The notes under the pieces were generated by a model. It was not told the origin of the DNA and did not search any database. It saw only the letters and a program-made list of their open reading frames with translations. DNA of 64,000 nt from Rhexocercosporidium sp. MPI-PUGE-AT-0058 (taxonomy: Eukaryota > Ascomycota > Leotiomycetes > Helotiales): positions 620,001 through 684,000 of the forward strand of contig JAGTJL010000016.1 in the NCBI GenBank assembly GCA_020746875.1, written 5' to 3'. Shown in pieces: positions 24,373 through 35,700 of this stretch. The position numbers were made by a program, and so were the translations under genes. The number at the start of each line of letters is the position of its first letter. Position 1 is the stretch's first letter.

Positions 24373-25534
24373 GTATATATAAAAGTATATGTCGTACAGA
24401 ATCAGAGGCCAAAAGTGAAATCCACTTCTGAAAACCTTTTATCTGAGCTTATCTGATCTACTTCTATTTCGGGCTAATTTCGGCTAGCCAGCCCTTATTT
24501 CGTACAACAGTATACTTTTATAAAAGTTTTTCGACAATTTCTAATTTTAAAATTAACCTTATATTTCCATGTATTAGTCGCCGTTATCGCTATTATTACG
24601 GATTTTTGTCACGTGTATGCTGGCATTCTATTTCCCTAATTGATATATATACTAAGTAGAGCGTATTCTGCCTTAAGGCAAAATACTGTAGTCTTTTGGC
24701 TCCGATGGCGTACTGGTGTGAGCTCTACTCTCAGCCACGTTACAATTTTATTAAACTACGTAACTTAAAAGAGTACGTATTATTATTAAAGTTGAAATTG
24801 TAAATATATTACTGCGGTTGCGAATACGAGCAACGACGGGCAATACTAGTTAATGCTTTCTAAAGGTTTTTGTTAATATATAACTTACTTTTTTATACTT
24901 TATTTTTTACGTAATTATAGATTGTAAGAGACTCTTATTATTTTCATATTCCCGCTATAAAATATAAGGCGCCAGTCACACGTGATTGCCGTCTTTTATA
25001 ATGTAAGCGTTGTACTGAAACATTAAAATCGGCCAATTTACCCTGAACATGAAAGCACAGTAATGATATGTCATGTGACTGCGACGGTTGGCCTTTTCTA
25101 TTGCCTAGGTAGGCAGGTAGGCAGGTAGCAAAGATATGTGTGACGAACGTCACAGCGAGACTTACTTGCCCGGTTAGTGGTCCTCCCCCTATCCCATGGA
25201 CTGGTGCAATAGGCGAGACAGGGATTATAGCCAATCAGGGAGCTAGAATTCACTGGATTTGAAGCTAGCATGTAAGCAAAGTGCTGCTACAGGGCTCGCT
25301 TCAGGGCACAACACGCTAAATCGAAACCTTCAGGCTTGAAGTACAGCGCACCCACATACGCTCTACAGCGCACCTACGGCCACTTCAGGTGCCCCACTTT
25401 TTGTCTTGGAAGGGTGAGCTTACACCAGTTCATGGGATAGGTCACCTCACTAACCCCCGCCCTCCCTTGGGTAATTGGAGTAAATAATAACAACCGAAGA
25501 TCGAAGGGAAACTAAATCTCGGGGTAGCCGGACC
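24373..25534. other. Ordinary-composition flank, no gene supported
   Basis: Base composition rises here and CA/TG dinucleotides return. I see a perfect 12-bp palindrome TGCCTTAAGGCA (about 24,669-24,680) and a short tandem run of AGGTAGGC-like units (about 25,104-25,128). About 25,280-25,400 is cysteine-free, low-information sequence with two ACAGCGCACC motifs. A 96-codon minus-strand frame exists (24,944-25,234) but begins with TTG and looks like nothing known. The stretch may include worn solo repeats. Confidence 0.4.
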
Positions 25535-25810
25535 CTATGAAGACCGTTCCGACGATTGTTCAAGGTCGGCGTAAGTAGATTCAGACACAATAGTAGATGA
25601 AAGGAGACATGGAGGGTCACAGGATACGCAAAGCCGGTGAGTTATAAAGAGAGTTTCTTTAGGAGAGGAGCATATAGCTTCTTCCACCCGATAGAAGTCA
25701 TAATAGAACTCCTTTGCAACCCCTTCCTCAAGACCCATTGCGTTCTCTGCAAGAATGTGAGAGTGTGGAAGTACCTCTGAGAGATTATAGTTATCAATAT
25801 CTCTTAGCAC
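25535..25810 (-). pseudogene. Possible gene fragment, 91 codons, minus strand
   Basis: An open minus-strand frame reads like ordinary protein (for example NAMGLEEGVAKEFYYDFYRVE), with mixed composition unlike the surrounding AT-rich DNA. It has no ATG near its start: the frame begins at GTG, and a few codons upstream a stop appears as the sequence becomes AT-rich. The upstream part may have been lost to RIP or to an insertion, which would make this the 3' end of a broken gene. It may also be chance. I recognise no family, signal peptide or motif. Confidence 0.3.
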
Positions 25811-26760
25811 ATTACTTCTGAATAGTTATTATAATTCCTTAAATCAGGTTATATAAAGAAAGAAAAATATAATTTATTTTATAAGTAGAGAGAGGTCGCT
25901 ACTGCTTCTCTGGTAAATACTTACTTACTGATTCACGAGGAGGTAAGTACTTATTTGTGTTTATTTGGGCATTTTCATTCTTGAGCAGCGAACGAGGGGA
26001 TATTTATATTTTTAATTACGCCGGCGTTTTATTCCTTCTTACGAGTAACTTTTATTATATATACGCTCTTTTTTAAACTTCTTCAAAGGCCAGAGATTAA
26101 TTCTTTAAATATTTTCCTTAAATCTTTACGAAGCTTTGCTTACGGTGGACTTTATCTAATATATATTATATTTTCTTTTATTACTTTCGATTTAATATAT
26201 AAGCTGTTATAAGATTAATAATCTCTTTTTCAAATGTTTTTGGTTTATTTTACTTTTAGCTTTTTATTAAATCTATTTGATTTACTCTTAAATTATCGAA
26301 AAAAGAAGACTTTACTCGTTGTATCGAATTAATACTTCTGCGGAAGTATTCTTAATATTCATCGCAGCCGATTTAATTAAACTAGCTTTTCGAGTAGCTT
26401 TAACTTAATAAACGTACTATAAATAAATTAAAAAGACAGCTTTATTAATATTAGTCGCGTGTTTACTTATAATTACTAACTCGTTAATAATAGAAATGAA
26501 ATTATTAAAAATCATAATATAAAGTAAAGATTTTGGTAAGAGTTGCTAACAAATTTACTTAGCTATTACATAAATCAAATAGACGGATTTCATTTCGGCT
26601 CGCCTTCGTACTGTAGACCGCTTTTAAGAGAATAGCTGTTTCTCTTGATTTCCTTTTATAATTTAAATAATAAATTAATCACTTTAATTCAACTTAAACT
26701 GCTCGTAGTACTTTAATCCACTTCTACACTATAAAAAAGCTACTGCACGCCTATGGGCTG
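25811..26760. other. AT-rich wedge inside the island
   Basis: This is a RIP-like AT-rich stretch that includes a 5'-truncated family G LTR (26,001-26,162). The remaining approximately 600 bp (26,163-26,760) match nothing else in the window that I can see. No gene is supported. Confidence 0.5.
26001..26162 (+). repeat. Truncated solo LTR of chromovirus family G
   Basis: This matches the last approximately 160 bp of the G LTR: ACGCCGGCGTTTTATTCC, TATATATACGCTC, GGCCAGAGATTAATTCTTTA, TTTACGAAGCTTTGCTTAC. It lacks the first approximately 95 bp and has no internal element attached. Confidence 0.75.
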
Positions 26761-26830
26761 CGAGGCTATGATCAAGCACGGTCTCATTCGCTGTCATCCT
26801 TCTTATGCCTCTACTCTACTCTACCAACTA

Positions 26831-28108
26831 TCAAGGAAATGAATCCGTATTCATCGGCACTGCAGCGCCCACCTGTGTTGGCTTCGCCGCATTCGGCGCC
26901 ACCGTCCCCAAAACACCATGATGCCAACCGCCCTCCGTCGTCATCTTCGGGCCCAACGGCACCAACTTCGGTCTCACGTAACTCCAACCCGTACAATTCT
27001 TCCACGCCCTGCCACCCTCCTTGACCAACTCATGCGGGACCTGAATGAACGGGTTATAATTCTTAAACGGCGAAAGAACGAAGCCAGTGCACGCTCGGGG
27101 GTATGGACAGGAATCAGCCCACGCTTCGCGGCGAACGGTATTGAAGTCGTCCCATGAGATTGACATAGGCTGGTCGGGGACTTTGTACTGCACGCTGGAG
27201 ACGGACTGTGGCGCCATGGTGAGCGTTACGTCCGTCAAAGTAGGACCACATGGAGCAGTGCGGACATTGAGTCCCTGGCCCGCTGAGCGGTAGTACGCCG
27301 TCACGGAGGGATAAACAAGGTACACACTAGGCGAGGTGAACGTCTCGCCATGGAAGACAACCGTATTCGGATGGCCTGGCTTCGTCGGCTTCGGCGTGAG
27401 TGTGGTGCCGTTCTGAGCGCAGAAGTCGCCAGATACGGTTGTCACGGGCCAGTAGTACATGGTGCCGGTATAATCTGCGCCGACGGTGCATTCGGCGAGA
27501 TTGGGCTTCACGGGGCAGTCCCATTGGGGTTGGTCGCAGGGTGGGACGCGGAATTGGACGAGGTCGTCCCAGGTTGTGGGGTAGTCGCTTGCTGTTGCTG
27601 CTGCGGAGGTGCTGGAGCTCCATGATGACCAGAGCTTGGTGCATTGGTTGCTGTCACGGGAGTACGTGCACGTCGGAACGACGTTTGTAGTATGGTAGCG
27701 CTCGGGGATCCATGTGGTGTAGTTGAAGTATGTGGAATAGCTCGTGGCTAGAGTTGTTGTTGGTGCCCTGGAGACCTCTCTTGTGTGTCCATCACAGAGT
27801 GTTGTCCATTTCATGTTGTCATAGTTGACAGTCTCTTGGTTGAAGTATGTCTCAATATACTTGGAAAGAACCTTTGTTGTTCCTGGATACTGAGATGACA
27901 TCTGGGTAGCGAACGAGTTCGACCGATATGAGCTCCATGAGTTCCAACACGCATTGATGGGATCAGCCTTGACATCCGGAGTCGCTCTTCTGAATACTGG
28001 CGGAGGGGTTATTTCTGGTGGAGCTGGCACGGCGCAATTTGACAGCGCTGGGAGCAAAAGTAAGAGCAGCATACTCGACGAGGATGAAGCAAGCACATGG
28101 TCGAACAT
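26831..28108 (-). CDS. Secreted cysteine-rich protein of unknown function, 425 aa
   Basis: This intron-free frame is the only convincing intact gene. The open frame reaches 28,168 but only from TTG; the first ATG is at 28,106-28,108 (A at -3). A second ATG 12 codons on (28,072) would give 413 residues. The N-terminus is a signal peptide: a Ser-rich start, six Leu (residues 14-19), and likely cleavage after NCA (about residue 26). A Pro-rich stretch and Arg-Arg at 40-41 follow, a possible Kex2 site. The mature part has 12 Cys (about 54, 105, 147, 156, 191, 198, 207, 230, 287, 334, 340, 372), an even number that fits disulfides. Three N-glycosylation sequons lie at about 129, 233 and 371. There is no second membrane segment, no GPI-like tail and no enzyme motif that I recognise. 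The stop is TGA, and no RIP-type stop is present. Secretion is well supported; function is unknown. Confidence 0.82.
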   Translation of the reverse strand: MFDHVLASSSSSMLLLLLLPALSNCAVPAPPEITPPPVFRRATPDVKADPINACWNSWSSYRSNSFATQMSSQYPGTTKVLSKYIETYFNQETVNYDNMKWTTLCDGHTREVSRAPTTTLATSYSTYFNYTTWIPERYHTTNVVPTCTYSRDSNQCTKLWSSWSSSTSAAATASDYPTTWDDLVQFRVPPCDQPQWDCPVKPNLAECTVGADYTGTMYYWPVTTVSGDFCAQNGTTLTPKPTKPGHPNTVVFHGETFTSPSVYLVYPSVTAYYRSAGQGLNVRTAPCGPTLTDVTLTMAPQSVSSVQYKVPDQPMSISWDDFNTVRREAWADSCPYPRACTGFVLSPFKNYNPFIQVPHELVKEGGRAWKNCTGWSYVRPKLVPLGPKMTTEGGWHHGVLGTVAPNAAKPTQVGAAVPMNTDSFP

Positions 28109-28179
28109 GATGTTGTTGCACACGTAATGTACACAAATAACCAAGTAATGACGAAATAGGACCTTCAAAACGTTCAGGC

Positions 28180-28192
28180 TTAACTATAAAGC
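28180..28192 (-). promoter_or_regulatory. Possible TATA-like element of the secreted-protein gene
   Basis: Read on the minus strand, CTTTATAGTTA lies about 75-80 bp before the ATG. It is the only TATA-like sequence close to the start. The spacing is plausible for a short leader, but there is no other support. Confidence 0.3.
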
Positions 28193-29560
28193 TTTGTGAG
28201 CAGAAAAAGCCAGAGTAGATATGTAGTCTTCGGAGCGAAGGTCTAGTCATCCGAGCTGAATATAGCTCAAGCGTTAGTCCATGCCATGCCATGCAGGTTC
28301 TCAATAGGTTCAGCCCTGTGGGGAAGTGCATGCAAGAAGCAATCCGAGAGCATCATGCGAGGATGTGCTGATCGTCGCACCGCATATTATCGCCATCCCA
28401 AGAGGGATTAAAATTCTTCCGACCATCTTTCCCTCCTTCAAGCTTACGAACATAGAAATCGAATTACATTTCTCCAGATGCGGAAACGGAACGTAACAAG
28501 AACAAGAAACAACCTTCTCGTGGGGGAAGGATATCCTAATTGAAGTCGCATTGAAGGATTCCCTCTCTCGTATTGACCCACCCTCGTACATGGCAATATT
28601 GGTGGCGGATGCGGGGTACTATATCATTGAGCATGGCACTCTGTAAATGCGGGAGGGAGAATTGAACCTGCATGCAGAATGTCTGAGCATCAGATGGTTA
28701 AAGACGGCTGCCAATCAGAGCCTCAAGTCGTGCATTCGGAGCTGAAAGATGTGCAGGTGCCAAGGGACAACGCAACTGTCTCGGGAAGACGGAGGATTGA
28801 ACGATATATACCGCTCGGATGATTTGTACTAAGAGGACGTCTAGATGGATTTAGATAACTTTTCAGAAAACACTAACGAGGCAAACGGGATTGAAAGCGG
28901 CCCGATGCCGCGCATGGCATCACTACCGAAATGATCGAGTTGAGGCAGAGATTTTCAAATACAATCCTTTGATTCTCGGAGCCTACAAGTCAAAATTATT
29001 CTCTGCCTTCGCGTCCAAGACTCGATGAGCCGATCACCTTGACCAAACTGTATATTGGCCGCGCACATCCTTACAATTCGGGCAATTTCACTCATCGCAA
29101 GGACCATAACCTACGCTTTGGCAGTCTCTCATTTTTCACTAGCTAACTTCTTCCCAAGTAGACGATAAGACGGTGAGGGGAGGTGATAAGCTAGTCAACT
29201 CCCATGAGAGACTATGCAAGAGAACCACACATGATAACAAAACGAGAACCACCGATTACTCAAAGAGAGGATTTTAGTAGCTGTAAATTGCTTAGCTCTA
29301 CTTTACAAAGAGCTGACTCCTTCTCAAACCGCCATCCTTATTACTTGAATCTTCCTCGAGACCAAATACGCTCCCCAAGACCCCACTCGCATCTTCTTTC
29401 CGAACGAAGTCGTCGTTTCTCTACCCTCGCGATATCACCCTCCCTAGTCCATTCGAACACCATCTTAACCCGCCACTCCTCCTTCTTACTATCCACTTTC
29501 CATTTATAGTAAAGTAAACACATCGAACCGCTGCCATCTACCAGCCTTACGGGGACGCAT
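28193..29560. other. Non-RIP flank of the gene, nothing further supported
   Basis: Normal base composition continues to about 29,560, then drops sharply. Short frames exist (93 codons on minus at 28,310-28,591; 101 codons on plus at 29,204-29,509) but have no family resemblance, and their composition looks random. I see no splice-linked gene model, tRNA or repeat. Confidence 0.4.
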
Positions 29561-29883
29561 GTTAATTGAGGTAATTAACCCCGCTAATTAAATCAATATA
29601 ACTGGCCACTAAATTAATTAAATAATTACCACTTCAATTAACCGTAAAGTCTATAATTTATAATTTTACAAATTCAAAGATATAGATTATAGGATTTTCA
29701 ATTTTAAAGTGATTAATTAAGTTAATTAAATTAATAAATATTTATAAGTATTAAAGGAAAATTATATAAAATATAGCAGTATTTACTATTTTATTCACCT
29801 TATACCGGATTCTTAAAAATCATTTAAACTACGCTTAAATACACGTAAATCAAGTATCTTAGATATTTTCCGTATTAGTTAAG
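29561..29883. other. AT-rich junction before G2, no gene
   Basis: This is a sharp change to AT-rich sequence with many AATTAA/TTAATT blocks (29,560-29,720). There is no similarity to the elements described here. Confidence 0.5.
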
Positions 29884-30137
29884 TATTATATACAGGCTTA
29901 TCTATTATATATATATAAGAACGGACTCGTAATATAAAAGAGTCGAGGCTTTTATAATATTAATAAAATTAATCTTATTTATATTTTTAATTACGCCGGC
30001 GTTTTACTTTCTTTTATAAGTAAAATTTTTTATATATACGCTTTTTTTTTAACTTTTTAAAAGTTAAAAATTAATTTTTTAAATATATTATCTTTAAATC
30101 TTTATAAAGCTTTACTTATTATGAATCTTATTTAATA
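29884..30137 (+). repeat. 5' LTR of G2
   Basis: This aligns with the G1 LTRs, with many C-to-T and G-to-A changes. The ACGCCGGCGTTTTAC core is kept. Confidence 0.8.
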
Positions 30138-31345
30138 AATTAATCTTTTTAATTTATAAAAAAGTAATATAAAAGATAAAAAAACGGTTTTTTATTAAGT
30201 AATTATTATATTTAATAACGCTAAATTTATAAGTAATACTCGCTTCGGTAATATTACTTATAATATTCTTTATAAGATTATAAAATTTATAAATCTTTTT
30301 TATATAATTAAAAGCGAAAGTACTTTTAATAATAAATTATTTTAAAATACTCGCGGCGATAATAATAAAGAATCTTTTTATATTTATATTTATAAAAAGA
30401 AAAATAAAATTATAATTTAAATTAAAAATAACTTAAATATATTTAATTATATAATAAATAATATAATAATTTTTATTCTTAATATTAATATTAATCTTAC
30501 GGCTTTAAGTATACTTACCGAAGAATAAATCGCTTAAAAGTAACGCGAGCTCGAAAAATATATACGCTTATTAATTGATTTTAAAATTAAGAATACTTAT
30601 GCGAAAACGCGACTCGCTTATAAGAATAATTCTTATTAGACTTCGCCGCTTCTGGATAATCTCCGTCGCTTATACGAATATAATAAATAAATAATATACG
30701 ATTAAAGAAGGCTTTTAACGAACTCGTAATATAATATTAGATTTTATTATTATTATTTTAATAAAAAACTTTAAATTACTTTTTAATAAAGCGTAATCTT
30801 AATTTAAAGTTAAAAGATAACTTACTTAGCCTATAATACCTGCTTAATAAGGATATAATTAAGTCTAGGATTTTACCGGCCTCGGGATACTTCCGGGAAA
30901 TAATTATATTATTTACGGCAAATCACTTAGTTTATAAATTTAAAATAATATTATTAATATATTTAAATTTAAACGCTTATATTTTATTAAAATATATTAT
31001 AATTTAAGCGAAAAATAAACGCGACCGTAAGAAATACTTTACGATTATAATCTTTAAAAAATATAAAAAAAAGAATTTTAAAAGCTTATAAAATAAAATA
31101 AAATACTTAAGAAAAGATCTCTAAAGCTCGCTTATATAGTTATAATACGTATACGAATCGAGTACGCGTCGTAATTATAAATATAAAAAGCGACTTATTA
31201 ATTTATTAAAATAATATAAAGCAAATTATAATTAAACCGGAGGATATTTTATTAATATAAAACTTATTAATTACCATTTTAAAAAGCTTTATATTTTTAA
31301 AAAAAACTCGAAGCGCTGAAGTAATTAAAAATATTAAGCGATTCT

Positions 31346-31686
<341 letters not shown>

Positions 31687-31810
31687 CGTAAAGTAATTAC
31701 GCATATATTAATAGCGTAGCAGATTAATTTTTACGCTTTTATAAATTCTTTTAATACTTATTAATAATAAAAGAAATTAGTTAATAATATTAAGTCTTTT
31801 ATTAAAAGAA

Positions 31811-32336
31811 GGCCATAGCTAAATCGACACACGGAAATAGCTAAATCGACATACGCTAATCAAGCGAGCCGAAAATAAAGAGTACATTTATTATTATTAA
31901 AAGTTATATTAAAAGTTATATATAATATGTATAATTAGCCTTTATATTAATTCATTGAAATTATTTAACTTAAATTCCGTATTTTAATTATATACTTTTA
32001 TTTTATTAATTATCTTCTTTTATATTATTATAATAGTAATTATAATAATATCTTTAATATTATTTATTTAATAAATAAATGAAATGCCTTATATATAAGC
32101 TCTTTTTCTACGTATACTAGGCTCGAAAGTATTACTTTTAATAGACTAAATAGCTTTAATTTTCATTCTTAAGGGTAATTATTCAAGTATATATATTTAT
32201 CCTTTATATAAATTAACTTTACTTTATAATATAAAATTATATAGCGGGGCAAGGTTGATAAATGATATTCCCTAAATAACTAAGATTTTATCGTATATCG
32301 ATTTAGCTATTTCCGTATGTGGATTTAGCTGTGGCC
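31811..32336. mobile_element. Non-autonomous Mutator-type element B (526 bp)
   Basis: It begins GGCCATAGCTAAATCGACAC and ends, in reverse, GGCCACAGCTAAATCCACAT. The imperfect inverted repeats run about 45 bp, each with two AGCTAAATC boxes. It is flanked by a perfect 8-bp duplication TAAAAGAA (31,803-31,810 and 32,337-32,344). G1 has that octamer once at the same place (13,984-13,991), so the insertion is proven by an unoccupied copy. The interior has no coding capacity. The ends match element A, the presumed source of transposase. Confidence 0.88.
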
Positions 32337-32759
32337 TAAAAGAACTTAAGAAATATCTTTTAATATACCGAAAGCTAAATATAATGAAAGCGAAAGCGAA
32401 TAAAATAATAATAATCTTAAGAATAGCGAATCTCGTAAAAAAAAAGCCGTGAAAAATATTTTAAAATTAATAATAAAAAGCGCGTATTTAATACTATTGT
32501 TTTTAGCTTTTAATTCCCGACTTTTTAATAAAAATAAAAATAATAAGAAAAAGAATTATATTAAGAATATTAAATTTTATTACTTTTATAAATAAGAAAA
32601 TTATTAATTTAAAAATTATAATTATTTTAAATTCTTATAATAAATATAAAATAATTCTTAAAAGCTAAAAGTAAAAGAATATTTTAAAATAATTAAAAAA
32701 AACCTTTTAAACGGAAAAGAAAATATATATTATTATATACGTTAAAGAATAAAAGTTAT

Positions 32760-35700
32760 TTAATACCGGAAAAAATATAAGAAAAAGTAATATTAAATTT
32801 TAAACGTCGAAAGCTTAAGAGATAATTTTAAACGCTTATATATTTTTATAAAATTAAAGTAATCCGAAATAAATACAAATACGTTATTCAATAATTTAAT
32901 AAATAATAATTTAAATTATGATTTCTTTAATAAATATAAAGTTAAGTTACAAAAGTTTCTTCTTTTATTTAAATATAATTAAAAGTTTATGATTTTTAAT
33001 AAGTATTAGTTCTGAGTAATTAACGCTTATAACTTATATATATAATTATATAAAATAATCGTAAAATCTCGAAAACTTTTTAAGAAATTTTTTATAATTA
33101 TAAAAACTTAAAATATAATATAATTTTAAGAATAAAATTCTTTAAATATAAAAGCGCCGAGTATTATAATTAAACACTCGAGAAATAAACTTATATTTTA
33201 ATTTAAAATAAGATTTAAATCGTAATAATAAAAGAGTTTATTAATACTTTTAATAGCGATTTTAAAACGATATTTTATATTATATTTATATTTTAATTCT
33301 ATTAAAAGTATCTAAAGAATTTAAGATCGTATAAGTATTTAAAATAATTATAAGATATTTGTCCTAATATTAGCCTCGCAGACCCGTCGCAAGTATTAAT
33401 TATTTATTTAAAGATTCTTAAGCCGATACCTTTTTTTAAATTAATTTATAAATATAATAAATATATACGATAATAATCCGCTAATTATTATTTTTAAAGA
33501 ATAAGTTAAATTCGAATATATTATTAATATTAACGTATTACTTTCGTATAAATCCTTTTGTAACTTTTCCGAATTATAAATCGCTGCGCTTCGGGAATAC
33601 TTTATTACTTTTTTATAAAAGAAATAAATTCGTTTAAAAAAGCTTTATAAGTACGCTAATATTATGTATATTAAAGAAAGATAAGAAATTATATTTATAT
33701 ATATATTATCGAGAATTAAATAAAATAATAATTAAAAATCGCTATTTCTTTTTTCTAATTAATAAAACGTTAAATTATTTCGGCGAAGCTATAATATTTA
33801 CGACTTTAAATTTAAAAAATATATATTATTATATTAAAATTTAAAAAAAATACGAATAAAATATAATTTTCCGTATAAAATATAAATATTTTAAATATTT
33901 AATAATACTTTTCGGGTTATTTAACGCTTTAATTACGTTTTAAGCGTATATTTAATAAAGCGTTAGCGGAATAATCGATTATTTCGTTAATATATATCTC
34001 GATAATATTTTAATTTATTTTAAAAATAAAATAAAATATCATAAATATATTAAAGTTATTATAAAATAATTATATAAATATAAGCTTTTCGTTAAACTTA
34101 ATAAGTACGAGTTTGAAATAAATCAAGTCGAGTTCTTAAGATTTAAAATCAGATTAATTAATATTTAAATAATCTTAAAGCGGATTCATTTAATTTAAGA
34201 ATAATTAAAGCCGAAATCTTATAAGAATATTTAAGTTTTTTTTAAGCTTTACGAAATCTTATTATAAATTTATATTAAAATATTTTAAAATAATTATAAC
34301 TTTAATAAAAGTTTTTTAAAATATAAAAAATAAGATAAAAAAATCTTTTTGAATTCTTTAATATAAAAAAAAAAGGTTTAAAACTTTAAAAGCAGCTTTT
34401 ATTAATATATTAATTATAAAGTATTTTAATCTTACGAAGCCTGTTTAAATTAAAACCGATACTTTTGGATTTATAATTATTAATATTCTTTTTTAATAAG
34501 CTGGTTCTGAAGAAGGATTTAAGCGATATTAAAAACTTATTACGTATTTATTTCGTAAGATAATTAATATTAAGCGGAATTATATTATTTATAATAAAAA
34601 ACTTTTAATTATTATTAGATATTTTAAGGAATAAAAGTATTATTTTAAAAGTAATTAATATATTATTAAAGTACTTACGGATTATAATAATTTTAAGTAT
34701 TTTATAATAGCGAAATATTTCGAGATTCGATAAATATAATAAGTAATATATTTTATTACTTATGATTTTGAAATCTATTACCGTAAAAATGCTATAAACA
34801 CAGCAGATAAACTTAATAAAAGGCTAGATTACCGGAAATCTAAAAACTTTATAATATTATTTAATTATTAATATTTTAAAATAAATTAAAAAAAGCTTTT
34901 ATAAATACTTTACGAAATTAAAAAGCTAATATCGAAGTATTTTTAAATAAAAATTATAAGTTATTATTAAAAAAAACTATTTAATAATATTTAAGATTTT
35001 ATTAATAAAAATCCGGATCTAATATTAATAAAACCAGAACGAGTTATTTAAAAAAGAATTTTAAAAGCTAAAAATATAAAATCTAGTTTTCTAAATGTTA
35101 TACTTAAAATAATAGCTTTATTCGTAAATATGTTATTATATATAAGAAGCAAAAACTAGCCGCTTATTATAAGAATTAATAATTACAAATATTTTATTTT
35201 AATATTATAAATAAAATTAATAAATGAAATTTAAATAATTCTGATTTTATTAACGAAACTATTATAAGATTTAATTATTTTCGCTTAATATAATAATAAA
35301 AACTGCAGAAATAAAGCCAAATATAATAAATAACCCTAAATCTTAATTAAATAAGAAATAAAACTTGAATATATTAAGACTTTTTTAATAAAGTTTCAGA
35401 GCTTATATACTAAATAATTTAATATGAAGAATAAAAATCATAAAACTTTATTATAATAACTTATTAATAATTAATAAGATATTATAATATTATAAAGATT
35501 TCGTAATTCTTTTATAGAATTTATTTTTAAAATAAAATAAAAAATAATATTAAAATATATAATAAAAAATATAATATTTATTAAAGAATTAAATCGAAAT
35601 AATATACGTTATATAAACCTTTAATAAGTCTTTTAAAGCTTTCGCGGCCTTAATCCGAGATTTTAATAGATTTTATTATAAAATTACTGCTTTATAAAAA

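Noticed and set aside
24944..25234. 96-codon minus-strand frame in the island
   Set aside because: It starts at TTG, covers a small tandem repeat and has no recognisable feature.
26839..27690. Several plus-strand and frame-shifted frames over the secreted-protein gene
   Set aside because: They are shadows of the minus-strand gene; none has a signal or a recognisable motif.
28109..28168. 20-residue N-terminal extension of the secreted protein
   Set aside because: It starts at TTG, has no ATG, and would place a Cys/His-rich stretch before an otherwise normal signal peptide.
28310..28591. 93-codon minus-strand frame with ATG upstream of the gene
   Set aside because: No domain, odd composition and no supporting context; possible only as an unproven small protein.
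29204..29509. 101-codon plus-strand frame with ATG
   Set aside because: Ser/Arg/His-rich, no family resemblance; a similar-sized frame lies on the opposite strand, so it is probably chance.
29879..29883. TTAAG/GAACC as target duplication of G2
   Set aside because: The pentamers do not match; the element limits are kept from LTR alignment only.
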